Positions 52,007 to 61,138 of a stretch of DNA of 64,000 nt are shown in pieces. How positions within the stretch are numbered: position 1 is the stretch's first letter; each line of letters opens with the position of its first letter. The notes under the pieces are model-generated. The model was given only the letters and a program-made list of their open reading frames with translations, ran no database searches and had not been told where the DNA came from. Location: positions 1-64,000 of the forward strand of contig NZ_NIHD01000005.1 in NCBI RefSeq assembly GCF_002806975.1, given 5' to 3'. The DNA comes from Marinobacter aromaticivorans. Its GTDB lineage: Bacteria; Pseudomonadota; Gammaproteobacteria; Pseudomonadales; Oleiphilaceae. Both the position numbers and the translations under genes were made by a program.

Positions 52007-53511
52007 CGGGGAGGCCGCTTGCCGGCTGGCTTGCCACCTTTACCAGGTGGTTTGCCGCGTGTGCCGGAACCGCCAGGCTTGCTGCGCCCCTTGTAGCCAC
52101 CTTTGGGTGGGCCCTTGCGGAACTCTCCCGGGCGACCGCCTTTGCGGTCGCGGCGTGGAGGTGGCGTTGCGGAAACTACAGGCAGGGCTTCCGGCTGCTC
52201 CAGCGGCAGAGATCCAGGCTGCATAGCCTCCATCCAGCAGGCCAAAGCACCGGCGACCATGGCAATGTCCATTTCATTGCGCTCGGCGATTTCATCCAGC
52301 AGCGCCATGGATTTGGCCAGCTTCTTGTCTTCAGCAAAGCCCATCAGCTGGGTTTCAAACTGCTCTTCGCGCATTTTCTTCAGTTCAACCGGTGAGGGCA
52401 GTTCATAGGGCATCATCGGCGAGTTGGTAGCGCGCTCAAGGGTGCGCAGCCAGCTCCGCTCGCGGGGGGTTACCAGCAGAATCGCCTTGCCTTCACGCCC
52501 GGCACGGCCGGTACGCCCCACCCGGTGGATGTAGGCTTCGGTATCGTAGGGCACGTCGTAGTTGATAACGTGGGTGATTCTGGGAACGTCCAGGCCGCGG
52601 GCGGCAACGTCGGTTGCAACAATAATGTCCTTCTTGCCGCGCTTGAGGTCTTCAACAGTCTGCTCACGCTGGCGCTGGTTCAGGTCGCCGTTCAGGGGGG
52701 CCACAGCGTGGCCGCGGGCGCCAAGCTTCTCAGCCAGCAGCGTGGTTTCGGCCTTGGTGCGCACAAAAATAATCGCGCCTTCAATTGGTTCCACTTCCAG
52801 AATACGCGTCAGGGCGTCCAGCTTGCGCTCGGCATAAACCGGCAGAACATACTGGGAAATCCGCTCAACGGTACGGGTTTCGCTCTCGATTTTTACTTCT
52901 ACCGCATCACGCAGGTAGGTTTGAGCCACCTTCTTGATTTGCGGAGGCATGGTGGCTGAGAAAAGCGCACGCTGACAGTTTTCCGGCGTCTTGGCCAGAA
53001 TGGCCTCTACGTCATCAATAAAGCCCATGCGCAGCATTTCGTCGGCTTCGTCCAGAACCAGAGCCTTCAGGTTGCCCAGCTTCAGGGTACCTTTGCGAAG
53101 GTGGTCGAGCATGCGACCGGGGGTGCCGACGATAACCTGGGCGCCGCGCTTGAGGCCTTTGATCTGGGGGTAAAAATCCTGACCGCCGTAGATGGGTAAA
53201 ACGTGAAAATGCCTGAATTTGGACGCGTAGGAGGTGAAGGCCTCCGCTACCTGAATGGCCAGCTCCCGTGTAGGCGCCAGTACCAGAATCTGGGGTTCAC
53301 TGACCGAGGCATCGATCCGGCTTAACAGTGGTAAGGCGAAGGCAGCGGTTTTACCCGTGCCGGTCTGGGCAACGCCCAGCAGGTGCTTGCCAGCGATCAG
53401 TGCAGGGATGCACTGGGCCTGGATGGGTGTCGGGGTTTCATAGCCAATAGCGGATACAGCTTCAAGTACGGCTGGATCAAGCCCCAGTTCGGCAAAAGAC
53501 AATTCAGACAT
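51985..53511 (-). CDS. DEAD-box ATP-dependent RNA helicase
   Basis: A 508-aa helicase with all core motifs: Q motif (FAELGLDPAVL to PTPIQAQCIP), AQTGTGKT, PTRELAIQ, GTPGRMLDHL, LDEADEML, SAT and HRVGRTGRAG. The sequence from about residue 365 onward replaces the RNA-binding domain of E. coli DeaD with a helical segment and a Gly/Lys/Arg/Pro-rich tail (about 450-508) likely to bind RNA nonspecifically. It is DeaD/RhlE-like, but I do not assign a symbol. The stop lies 22 bases inside convergent folA. Confidence 0.93.
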   Translation of the reverse strand: MSELSFAELGLDPAVLEAVSAIGYETPTPIQAQCIPALIAGKHLLGVAQTGTGKTAAFALPLLSRIDASVSEPQILVLAPTRELAIQVAEAFTSYASKFRHFHVLPIYGGQDFYPQIKGLKRGAQVIVGTPGRMLDHLRKGTLKLGNLKALVLDEADEMLRMGFIDDVEAILAKTPENCQRALFSATMPPQIKKVAQTYLRDAVEVKIESETRTVERISQYVLPVYAERKLDALTRILEVEPIEGAIIFVRTKAETTLLAEKLGARGHAVAPLNGDLNQRQREQTVEDLKRGKKDIIVATDVAARGLDVPRITHVINYDVPYDTEAYIHRVGRTGRAGREGKAILLVTPRERSWLRTLERATNSPMMPYELPSPVELKKMREEQFETQLMGFAEDKKLAKSMALLDEIAERNEMDIAMVAGALACWMEAMQPGSLPLEQPEALPVVSATPPPRRDRKGGRPGEFRKGPPKGGYKGRSKPGGSGTRGKPPGKGGKPAGKRPPRQSDAKR

Positions 53512-53538
53512 TGATTTACTCGGTATTCGGAAGGTAGA

Positions 53539-53555
53539 GCATTGCCGGGCAATGC
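53539..53555. repeat. 17-nt palindrome upstream of the helicase gene
   Basis: GCATTGCCGGGCAATGC has perfect 8-bp arms around a central G. It lies 28 nt upstream of the helicase start codon, in its leader or promoter, and could be an operator or a 5'-UTR hairpin. Confidence 0.4.
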
Positions 53556-53709
53556 GTTATGTGGCGAGATTATAGCCGGTTTTGGCCGGTTTTAATACGT
53601 AAAATCCTGTGCCGGCGGTAGGTAGTTGCCGGTGCACAGACGTTGCTTTGTGCCCGTGTTTTCGGCAATCTTTCTGCTTTCTCCGATAGGTTGCTAACAG
53701 GAAAGCACA

Positions 53710-54498
53710 ATGACCTTTGACGAACTGATAACCGCGGGCCGTGCCAGTAAAGAGCTGGTGATGCCTGCCACCTGGTCCCAGGGGCGTGCAACATTCGGCG
53801 GTTTGGTGACCGCTCTGTTGTTTGACCGCATGGCACGGATGGTCTCCGACAGCCGGCCGATGCGTTCCATGCATGTGTCTTTTATTGGTCCGGTAGAGGC
53901 CGATGTGCCAGCGGTTTTCGACGTATCTGTTTTGCGCGAGGGTGGGTCGGTCAGCCAGGTTGAGGGACGGATTACCCAGAACGGAGAACCCCGGCTGGTG
54001 AGCATGGCGGCCTTTGCCGGTGGGCGGGAATCGGTTGTTCAGGTTGACGGTGTTCTGGCTCCGGCTGCAAAACCCGTGGAAGAGTGCCAGGGCCTGCCAT
54101 TTATTGAAGGTGTTACGCCGGGCTTTATTGGCCACATAGAGATGCGCTGGGTATACGGAAGTTTACCGTTCTCCGGCGGGAGCGGGCGTGAAATGGGCGG
54201 CTGGATGCGGTTCCGGGAAGTGCCTGAGATTATCACCGACGCCCACATTGTGGCACTGATTGATGCCTGGCCGGCACCGGTTCTCCAGCATTTCAAATCC
54301 CGGGTGCCGGCCAGCTCCCTGTCCTGGGCCTTTGATATTATCCACCCGCGGCCTGCCCTGAATGCCGATGACTGGCTTTTGTACAAAGCAACGATTGATC
54401 AGACCGGCGACGGTTATTGTCACTTCGATGCCCGGGTCTGGACCCCGCGAGGTGAGCTGGTTGCTGTCAGTCGTCAGACAGCAACCGTATTTGGCTGA
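53710..54498 (+). CDS. acyl-CoA thioesterase family protein (double hot-dog)
   Basis: A 262-aa protein resembling TesB-type thioesterases. The N-terminal hot-dog includes ATWSQGRATFGGLVTALLFDRM and SMHVSFIGPVEAD; the second half has IIHPRPALNADDWLLYKA and CHFDARVWTPRGELVAVSRQ, the usual C-terminal strand and substrate-region motif. It probably hydrolyses acyl-CoA in lipid turnover, chain length unknown. It is a single gene, convergent with the dehalogenase-like gene. Confidence 0.85.
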   Translation: MTFDELITAGRASKELVMPATWSQGRATFGGLVTALLFDRMARMVSDSRPMRSMHVSFIGPVEADVPAVFDVSVLREGGSVSQVEGRITQNGEPRLVSMAAFAGGRESVVQVDGVLAPAAKPVEECQGLPFIEGVTPGFIGHIEMRWVYGSLPFSGGSGREMGGWMRFREVPEIITDAHIVALIDAWPAPVLQHFKSRVPASSLSWAFDIIHPRPALNADDWLLYKATIDQTGDGYCHFDARVWTPRGELVAVSRQTATVFG

Positions 54499-54527
54499 GT
54501 CATACAGGAGAGGTCAAGAAATGGCGG

Positions 54528-55427
54528 TCAGGCTGCCATTTCTGCTTTCAGGGCATCAATGATAATACGCGCAAAGTCTTCGGGTGAATCTTCCTGCAGG
54601 AAGTGCCCGCCGCGCAGGGTTATGTGGGGCTGGCCCAGGGCGCCGGGGATGCGGCGCTGCATGTAACGGTCGCCCCCGCGGGTAATGGGGTCGCCGTTGC
54701 TGAAACAGGTGATGAACGGCTTTCGCCATTTTTCCAGGACTTTCCACGCCGCTTTGTTGGCATCGCTTGCCGGGTCAGCCGGCGACACGGGCACCAGCTT
54801 GGGGAAGGCACGGGCTCCGGCCTTGTACTCGGTTGAAGGGAAGGGAGCCTCGTAGGCTGCCAGTTCGTATTTGTTCAAGGTGCGCTCGGTACCCAGTTGT
54901 ACAATCCGGCCAACCGGAAACCAGGGGCTGTGGGTTGCGAATGCCTTCCACACGCTGAATATGGCCGGTGTGCGGGTTTCACCGGTGGGCAACATACCGT
55001 TGCCTACGATGATGCGCTGGAACCTGTCCGGATGTTCAGCCGCAAGCCGCAGGCCCAGAAGTGAGCCCCAGTTCTGGCAAACCAGGGTTATGTTCTGCAG
55101 GTTCAGGGCTTGCAGCCAGTTTGTGAGCCAGGTCATGTGGCGGTCGTAGCTGTAATCATCCACAGAGGCGGGCTTGTCTGATTTCCCGAAGCCGACAAGA
55201 TCCGGCGCCAGTACCCGGTGGCCGGCCGCAGCAACAACGGGAATCATATGGCGGTAGAGGTACGACCAGGAAGGTTCTCCATGCAGCATGAGGACCGGCG
55301 ATGTGCCAGCGGGGCCTTCGTCGACATAATGCATCCGGAGGCCAGGTTCGACATCCAGGTAATGAGGAGTAAAAGGGTAATCCGGAATACCCGCAAAGCG
55401 GTGTTCCGCGGTTCTCAGAATACGCAT
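54528..55427 (-). CDS. haloalkane dehalogenase-like alpha/beta hydrolase with Asn at the nucleophile position
   Basis: A 299-aa alpha/beta-hydrolase closest to the DhlA-type haloalkane dehalogenases. HGEPSWSYLYR (residues 50-60) is the oxyanion region; CQNWGSLLGL (117-126) is the nucleophile elbow; Asp246 in FSNGDPIT and His275 in GGHFLQED complete the triad. The elbow normally reads Q-D-W-G, with Asp as nucleophile; here residue 119 is Asn (codon AAC at 55073-55071). The neighbouring halide-binding Trp120 is kept. Without the Asp the enzyme may be inactive, activated by deamidation, or have another role. No regulator is adjacent. Confidence 0.82.
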   Translation of the reverse strand: MRILRTAEHRFAGIPDYPFTPHYLDVEPGLRMHYVDEGPAGTSPVLMLHGEPSWSYLYRHMIPVVAAAGHRVLAPDLVGFGKSDKPASVDDYSYDRHMTWLTNWLQALNLQNITLVCQNWGSLLGLRLAAEHPDRFQRIIVGNGMLPTGETRTPAIFSVWKAFATHSPWFPVGRIVQLGTERTLNKYELAAYEAPFPSTEYKAGARAFPKLVPVSPADPASDANKAAWKVLEKWRKPFITCFSNGDPITRGGDRYMQRRIPGALGQPHITLRGGHFLQEDSPEDFARIIIDALKAEMAA

Positions 55428-55571
55428 GCCATCGACTGTCCTGACTGATTGGTTGCGTGATTGTCAACGGGGAATGTTTCCGGATCCGCCACAACAATCT
55501 TAAAGCAACAGGATAAATCAGTTGGCAGTTTTGTGTGTTTGAGTTGCGTAACAGAGCGTTGTGGCTTTGAA

Positions 55572-55925
55572 TCAGGGGCTGTCCGGGTCGATCACAGGCC
55601 GTCGGTTGGAGCGTTTGTCTTCCCAGGCGAGGTCTTTGGGATCATACCAGCCTATGGCGTCCAGCACTTTTGCCCGGGTTGTGGCAGAGAGTGTGGGCCA
55701 GAGCTCCTGAAAGTCTTCCAGCCCCTGATCACGTAAGCGCTGCTGTTTACTCTGCAGGCGATTGATGATTTGTGGCAGTTGCAGTGCCTCGCCCAGTTGC
55801 CCCGGCACCAGGACATCCTGCCCCATCACTTTACGGCGATGGGTTCGGGCAGCCAGCACCCTGCGGAGTTCCCGGGCAGCGTCCAGCGCGGTTTCTGTGG
55901 TAAAGGTTTCCAGTTCCAACACCAT
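55572..55925 (-). CDS. conserved hypothetical protein, small and charged
   Basis: A 117-aa cytoplasmic protein that I do not recognise. It is mostly helical and charged, rich in Arg, Glu and Gln, with no signal or membrane segment. A short hydrophilic C-terminal tail ends RRPVIDPDSP. Residues 60-75 (QQRLRDQGLEDFQELW) and the SATTRAKVLDAIGWYDPKDLAWED segment look like conserved folded parts. It lies between the dehalogenase-like gene and the divergent permease, separated from both by over 100 nt, so it is probably monocistronic. Coding bias matches its neighbours. Confidence 0.65.
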   Translation of the reverse strand: MVLELETFTTETALDAARELRRVLAARTHRRKVMGQDVLVPGQLGEALQLPQIINRLQSKQQRLRDQGLEDFQELWPTLSATTRAKVLDAIGWYDPKDLAWEDKRSNRRPVIDPDSP

Positions 55926-56040
55926 GACCTGTTTAATAGATGATCAATAACCTTCCACTATAACCTAAAGCATGCATAAGTGGCCACGGGGTCATGTTAG
56001 GCTATTGCACATCTGAATCTGACCGGGATAAAACAGAATC

Positions 56041-57120
56041 ATGTACGCAAAACTTGAGACACGGACCTTTCTTGCCATGCTGGTCGGGGTGTCCCTGGCT
56101 TTCGTGTTTCTCATGAAGCCTTTTTTTGGCCCCATCTTCTGGGCAATTGCCATTGCCTTGATTTTTCATCCATTCCAGATGTATCTGGTGCGCCGGCTGG
56201 GGGAGCGGCCAAACACCAATGCCCTGATTACCCTGACGGTATGCATGCTGATTGTGGTGATTCCGGTGCTGGTGCTGGTAACGTCCCTGGTGGCTGAGGG
56301 ACTGGGCATCTATCAGCAGATCCAGGATGGGGAGATCAAGCCTGGGGAATATATTGACCAGGTGAACAAGTCCTTCCCCGCCATTCAGTCGCTTCTGGCC
56401 CAGTTCGATGTCAGCTTCAGCGAAATTCGTGACCGGGTTGTCAGTGTGTTTTTGGGGGGCAGCCAGTTTCTTGCCAAACAGGCCCTGGGGATCGGCCAGA
56501 ATACCTTTCAGTTTTTCCTGGGGCTGGCCCTGATGGTTTATCTGGCGTTCTTCTTGCTGCGGGATGGCAGCAAGCTGGTTGATCTGATTATCCGTGCGCT
56601 GCCGCTCGGGGATGAGCGCGAGCGCCTGCTGTTCGCAAAATTTGCGGAAGTAACCCGGGCAACGGTCAAGGGAAACCTGTTGATTGCCATCATACAGGGT
56701 GCTCTGGGGGGCATTATTTTCTGGATACTTGGCATTGGCGGGGCACTGCTGTGGGGGGTGGTTATGGCCATATGCTCACTATTACCCGCTGTTGGTGCTG
56801 CTCTGGTGTGGGTGCCGGCGGCGATTTACCTGGCAGCTATCGGCGATATAGTGCAGGCGGCGGTGCTGACGCTGTTTGGCGTAGTAGTGATCGGATTGGC
56901 AGATAATCTGTTACGGCCGATTCTGGTTGGCCGGGATACCAAACTGCCGGATTACATTGTGCTGCTTTCAACTCTGGGCGGTATTGTCATGTTCGGAATC
57001 AACGGCTTTGTTATGGGCCCTCTTGTTGCGGCGCTGTTCATGGCTTTCTGGGGAATTTTCATCCGTGAGTTCAGCGAAGAGGCCCACCGGGCCGACGATG
57101 AACCGCGTGATGTCGGTTAA
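56041..57120 (+). CDS. AI-2E family transporter (PerM/YdiK type)
   Basis: A 359-aa membrane protein with two helices at the N-terminus (12-60), a soluble segment (85-150) and a C-terminal bundle of about five helices. The family pattern GALGGIIFWILGIGGALLWGV to PAVGAALVW and the GLADNLLRPILVG motif are present. Despite the family name, most members are not shown to move autoinducer 2; some are ion antiporters. No good ribosome site precedes the ATG. A possible promoter (TTGCAC at 56005, GATAAA at 56027) would make the transcript almost leaderless. Confidence 0.88.
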   Translation: MYAKLETRTFLAMLVGVSLAFVFLMKPFFGPIFWAIAIALIFHPFQMYLVRRLGERPNTNALITLTVCMLIVVIPVLVLVTSLVAEGLGIYQQIQDGEIKPGEYIDQVNKSFPAIQSLLAQFDVSFSEIRDRVVSVFLGGSQFLAKQALGIGQNTFQFFLGLALMVYLAFFLLRDGSKLVDLIIRALPLGDERERLLFAKFAEVTRATVKGNLLIAIIQGALGGIIFWILGIGGALLWGVVMAICSLLPAVGAALVWVPAAIYLAAIGDIVQAAVLTLFGVVVIGLADNLLRPILVGRDTKLPDYIVLLSTLGGIVMFGINGFVMGPLVAALFMAFWGIFIREFSEEAHRADDEPRDVG

Positions 57121-57234
57121 GGCGACACTAGACAAAAGTATGCTAGGCTTTGGCAAGTTTGCCCCAGTCTGTGGAGATTGGCACCACATAACAAGAAAGA
57201 TGCAGGTATCGCTTGGATATCAGGAGTAAAGCAG

Positions 57235-57636
57235 GTGAGTATCATGAAAAATGCCACCGCCCGTTTGGGCCGTCTTGCGCTGGCGACTGGCACAGCTATA
57301 GTCCTGGGCTTCGCCCCCGCCGTTTTTGCCGATGAAACGGTTGCACTGAAGAATGCCTTGTACGGTGCCGGGTACAGTATTTCCAATATCGAGCCCGGCA
57401 TGGACGACGCCACGCGGTCTGAGCTGATCCGCTTTCAGAAAGACAATGGCCTGCAGGCAAGCGGGATTCTGGATGAGCCAACCAAAAAAGCCCTGGGTAT
57501 GATTCGCGTGCAGGTCGCCGCCGCGGCGCCCGCTTCACAGCCGGAAAGTGCCCGGCCGGCGGCGGCCAGCGAGCCTGAGCCTGCCGGAGACGACGTTATC
57601 GAAGAAGAGGATGATGGCGGCTGGTCGTTATTCTGA
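57235..57636 (+). CDS. secreted peptidoglycan-binding-domain protein
   Basis: A 133-aa protein. A Sec signal peptide (about residues 1-32, ending PAVFA) leads to a single PG_binding_1-like helical repeat (VALKNALYGAGYSISNIEPG to ILDEPTKKALGM, about 36-88). An Ala/Pro/Glu-rich tail ends in an acidic DDVIEEEDDGGWSLF stretch. It has no catalytic domain and may bind peptidoglycan or a partner in the periplasm. GTG 57235 is 8 nt from CAGGAG; ATG 57244 is the alternative. Confidence 0.75.
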   Translation: MSIMKNATARLGRLALATGTAIVLGFAPAVFADETVALKNALYGAGYSISNIEPGMDDATRSELIRFQKDNGLQASGILDEPTKKALGMIRVQVAAAAPASQPESARPAAASEPEPAGDDVIEEEDDGGWSLF

Positions 57637-57685
57637 TCGAGGCTCGATTCTCGCAGTTGGAGTGACTTGTCAGCCCGGCCCGGAC

Positions 57686-57720
57686 ATAAAAAAGCCCGCA
57701 CGGATAGCCTGAGCGGGCTT
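57686..57720 (-). terminator. terminator of ilvD
   Basis: AAGCCCGC (57692-57699) pairs with GCGGGCTT (57713-57720). On the minus strand the hairpin is followed by a run of T, so it mainly serves ilvD, 20 nt after its stop; it may also serve the convergent gene. Confidence 0.85.
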
Positions 57721-57740
57721 CTTGTTTTGCCGGGAGCCCG

Positions 57741-59576
57741 TCAGTCCAGTTTTTCCAGATCCCTTACAGCACCTTTGTCGGCACTGGTTGCCAGCAGCGC
57801 GTAGGCTTTAAGTGCTGCAGACACCGCCCTGTCTCTGGGTTGTTCCGGCTTCCAGCCTTTTGCGTCGCGGGCCTCACGGCGACGATCCAGTTCCTGTTGA
57901 TCCAGTTGCACATTGATGGATCGCTGCGGAATGTCGATAACGATCACATCCCCGGTTTCGATCAACCCGATGGCACCACCGGACGCTGCTTCCGGAGATG
58001 CGTGACCGATTGACAGCCCTGAGGTGCCGCCAGAGAAACGGCCATCAGTCAGCAGGGCGCAGTCCTTACCCAGGCCCTTGGATTTGAGATAACTGGTGGG
58101 ATAGAGCATTTCCTGCATACCCGGGCCGCCCTTGGGGCCTTCATAACGGATAATAACCACTTCGCCGGGTTTCACTTCGTCATTCAGAATGCCGGCAACG
58201 GCAGCATCCTGGCTTTCAAATACCCGTGCCCTGCCTTCAAACACGTAAATGCTTTCATCCACCCCTGCGGTTTTCACCACACAGCCGTCAACCGCAATGT
58301 TGCCATAGAGAACCGCAAGGCCACCTTCAGAACTGTAGGCATTCTCCACAGACCGGATGCAGCCGGCCTCCCGGTCGCCATCAAGGCTGGGCCAGCGTGT
58401 GCTCTGGCTGAAGGCAGTCTGGGTGGGGATGCCTGCTGGCCCGGCCTTGTAGAATTCCACAACCTCTTTTGTGGGGGCGCGCATGATGTCCCAGGTTTCC
58501 AGCGCTTCTTTCATGGTTTTGCTGTGGACTGTTGGCAGGTTGGTATTGATCAGCCCACCGCGTTCCAGTTCGCCCAGAATGCCCATGATGCCACCAGCAC
58601 GGTGCACATCTTCCATATGGTATTTGGGCGAGTTCGGAGCCACTTTGCACAGTTGCGGAACCTTGCGGGAAAGCTGGTCAATGTTGTTCAGGGTGAACGG
58701 CACTCCGCCTTCCTGTGCCGCTGCCAGCAAGTGCAAAATGGTGTTGGTGGACCCGCCCATGGCGATATCCATCACCATGGCATTTTCGAATGCCGCCATG
58801 GAGGCGATGCTACGGGGTAGTACACTGGCGTCGTTGTGCTCGTAGTAGCGCCTTGCATTCTCCACAATCTGGCGACCGGCTTTCAGGAACAACTGTTCGC
58901 GGTCAGAGTGGGTGGCCAGCATGGAGCCATTACCGGGCAGGGCCAGGCCAATCGCTTCGGCCAGACAGTTCATGGAGTTGGCGGTGAACATGCCGGAGCA
59001 GGAGCCGCAGGTGGGGCAGGCGCTGCGCTCGTATTCGGCCACCATTTCGTCGTCGGCTGTGGGGTCGGCGGCAATGACCATGGCGTCCACCAGATCCAGT
59101 TTGTGTTCAGACAACCTGGTTTTGCCGGCCTCCATTGGCCCGCCGGATACAAAAATGGCAGGAATGTTCAGTCGCATGGCTGCCATCAGCATGCCCGGTG
59201 TGATTTTGTCGCAGTTGGAGATACACACCAGCGCGTCGGCACAGTGGGCGTTCACCATATATTCAACGGAGTCAGCAATGATTTCGCGGGAAGGCAGGGA
59301 ATAAAGCATGCCGTCGTGACCCATGGCGATACCATCGTCCACAGCGATGGTGTTGAATTCCTTGGCGACACCCCCGGCTGCTTCAATTTCGCGGCAGACC
59401 AGTTGCCCCAGATCCTTCAGGTGAACGTGCCCGGGCACAAACTGGGTAAATGAGTTGGCTACGGCGATTATCGGCTTGCCGAAATCGTCATCCTTCATGC
59501 CGGTGGCGCGCCAGAGGGCCCGGGCGCCTGCCATGTTACGGCCTGCGGTGGAAGTCCGCGAACGATACTGAGGCAT
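57741..59576 (-). CDS. ilvD: dihydroxy-acid dehydratase
   Basis: A 611-aa iron-sulfur dehydratase in valine and isoleucine synthesis; its product 2-oxoisovalerate is the substrate of LeuA at the other end of the window. Cluster ligands are seen in [12 protein letters not shown] and in [19 protein letters not shown] (about residues 195-213). [12 protein letters not shown] and [16 protein letters not shown] are conserved. It is full length (E. coli 616 aa) and monocistronic. Confidence 0.97.
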   Translation of the reverse strand: MPQYRSRTSTAGRNMAGARALWRATGMKDDDFGKPIIAVANSFTQFVPGHVHLKDLGQLVCREIEAAGGVAKEFNTIAVDDGIAMGHDGMLYSLPSREIIADSVEYMVNAHCADALVCISNCDKITPGMLMAAMRLNIPAIFVSGGPMEAGKTRLSEHKLDLVDAMVIAADPTADDEMVAEYERSACPTCGSCSGMFTANSMNCLAEAIGLALPGNGSMLATHSDREQLFLKAGRQIVENARRYYEHNDASVLPRSIASMAAFENAMVMDIAMGGSTNTILHLLAAAQEGGVPFTLNNIDQLSRKVPQLCKVAPNSPKYHMEDVHRAGGIMGILGELERGGLINTNLPTVHSKTMKEALETWDIMRAPTKEVVEFYKAGPAGIPTQTAFSQSTRWPSLDGDREAGCIRSVENAYSSEGGLAVLYGNIAVDGCVVKTAGVDESIYVFEGRARVFESQDAAVAGILNDEVKPGEVVIIRYEGPKGGPGMQEMLYPTSYLKSKGLGKDCALLTDGRFSGGTSGLSIGHASPEAASGGAIGLIETGDVIVIDIPQRSINVQLDQQELDRRREARDAKGWKPEQPRDRAVSAALKAYALLATSADKGAVRDLEKLD

Positions 59577-59743
59577 TGTGTTCGTATCTCTCTTTATGGA
59601 TAGGTGGTGATTGCTCTAATGTGAGAGGCAAAGGATACCAGATTAGACCCCTGGCGCATGGTTGTTTTCCTGTGTCGTGGTTACAATAGTTGGCAGATAT
59701 CATAAATCAATGCCCCGCCTTGAGCCGATTAAGGAGATTGTCT

Positions 59744-61000
59744 ATGGCTAGCCAGGAAAGCCTGCCGCTATGCCGTTTGAAAGCTTTTCAGCCATTGAAC
59801 CGACTGACTGATGACCAACTGGTATTGCTTGCCAGCCGGGCCGAGCGACGGGCGTTTGGTCCGGGCCAGCGTGTGCTCGAGCGGGGCGTACGTGATGGGC
59901 TGGAGTATTTTCTGGTAAACGGAACGGTGGAGCTGGAGTCCCTTGATGGTCGCAAATCTGTTATCGAGGCGGAAACCGAGAAGGCACTGAATCCCATCGC
60001 CAGGTTACAGCCGAGAATGTACGACGTTACCGCCGTAAAACCCTGCGAGTTTCTGGTGGTGGAGCAGGATGTACTCAGCCAGCTTTTGCGCGCAGCGCCA
60101 GTTACGCAGGTGGAAATGGACTCCGGCGAAAGCCTTGGCGGTGGTGAGAGTGAGGAGCATCACCTTCTTATGGAGTTCTATGGGGAGCTTCGCTCCAACC
60201 AGCTAAAGCTGCCCAGTGTTCCGGATGTGGCATGGAAGGTTCGGCGCCTGGTGGACAGAGAGGACTCCACTGCCGACCAGGTGGCAAGTGCGGTCTCTGC
60301 CGATCCGGCCATGGCAGCCAAGCTGGTGCGGGCATGCAACAGCCCGCTTTATCGCGGGTTCAGCGATGTGCGTAATGTTCGTGAGTCGGTTATCCGGCTG
60401 GGCATGCGAACCACCCGTCAGCTCGTTACCGTGTTTTCCATGCGGGAGGTGTTCAAAAGCAGGCACCCGTTGCTGCAGAAGGAAATGGAAAAGCTTTGGC
60501 GGCATTCCCGGGAGGTAGCCGCCCTTTGTTGGGTATTGGCGGATCATGCCACCCGGCTGAACCCGGAAGAGGCGCTGCTGGCTGGCCTGCTGCATGACAT
60601 AGGTGCGGTTCCGGTTCTGGTGCAGGCAGAGCACCACGCAAACCTGTTTGCCGACGTTAGCAATCTGCAAAACGCCATCAGCGAACTTCGTGCTGATGTG
60701 GGCACGGCGGTTCTCGAAAGCTGGGCTTTTCCGCCGGCCTTCGTTGATGCTGTGCGCCATGCGGAGGACTGGCACTACGAGAGCCGGGAGCCGGAACCGC
60801 AACTTGTGGACGTAGTTATCGTGGCGCAGCTACACGCCATGATTGGTTCCAGCCAGAACAGGAGCCTGCCTGCGTTTGACCGGGTGCCGGCCTATCACCG
60901 GCTTGGCGAGCTTGAACTGAATGCTTCCCGCAGCCTGGAGCTTCTGACTGAAGCGCGGGCAAGGGTGGAAGAAGTCCAGCAACTGTTGTCGATTCGGTGA
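59744..61000 (+). CDS. cyclic-nucleotide-binding-like domain fused to an HDOD domain
   Basis: A 418-aa cytoplasmic signalling protein. Residues of about 10-120 fit a cNMP-binding/CRP-like beta roll (LKAFQPLNRLTDDQLVLLA and the ERGVRDGLEYFLVNGTVEL core). The phosphate cassette is not well conserved, so a ligand is uncertain. Residues of about 155-350 are HDOD, with LPSVPDVAWKVRRLV, DPAMAAKLVRACNS and GLLHDIGAVPVL. HDOD proteins act in regulation of motility, competence or stress without proven catalysis. AAGGAG stands 7 nt before ATG 59744, which decides the start. Confidence 0.88.
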   Translation: MASQESLPLCRLKAFQPLNRLTDDQLVLLASRAERRAFGPGQRVLERGVRDGLEYFLVNGTVELESLDGRKSVIEAETEKALNPIARLQPRMYDVTAVKPCEFLVVEQDVLSQLLRAAPVTQVEMDSGESLGGGESEEHHLLMEFYGELRSNQLKLPSVPDVAWKVRRLVDREDSTADQVASAVSADPAMAAKLVRACNSPLYRGFSDVRNVRESVIRLGMRTTRQLVTVFSMREVFKSRHPLLQKEMEKLWRHSREVAALCWVLADHATRLNPEEALLAGLLHDIGAVPVLVQAEHHANLFADVSNLQNAISELRADVGTAVLESWAFPPAFVDAVRHAEDWHYESREPEPQLVDVVIVAQLHAMIGSSQNRSLPAFDRVPAYHRLGELELNASRSLELLTEARARVEEVQQLLSIR

Positions 61001-61138
61001 AGGTTGCGATTTTCCCCTGAGCTATGTAGTGCTTCCGAAGGGCTGAAACAGCACCTTCCGGAAATGCAGTGATTCTCTGGCTCGGCTCAGCCGCCGTCTG
61101 CAGGCGTTACTTGAAGCCCCCGAAGCAACCAGATGGCG

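Noticed and set aside
61022..61075. Near-inverted repeat TTCCGAAGG / CCTTCCGGAA after the HDOD gene
   Set aside because: Arms do not pair well and no T-run follows, so I do not call a terminator.
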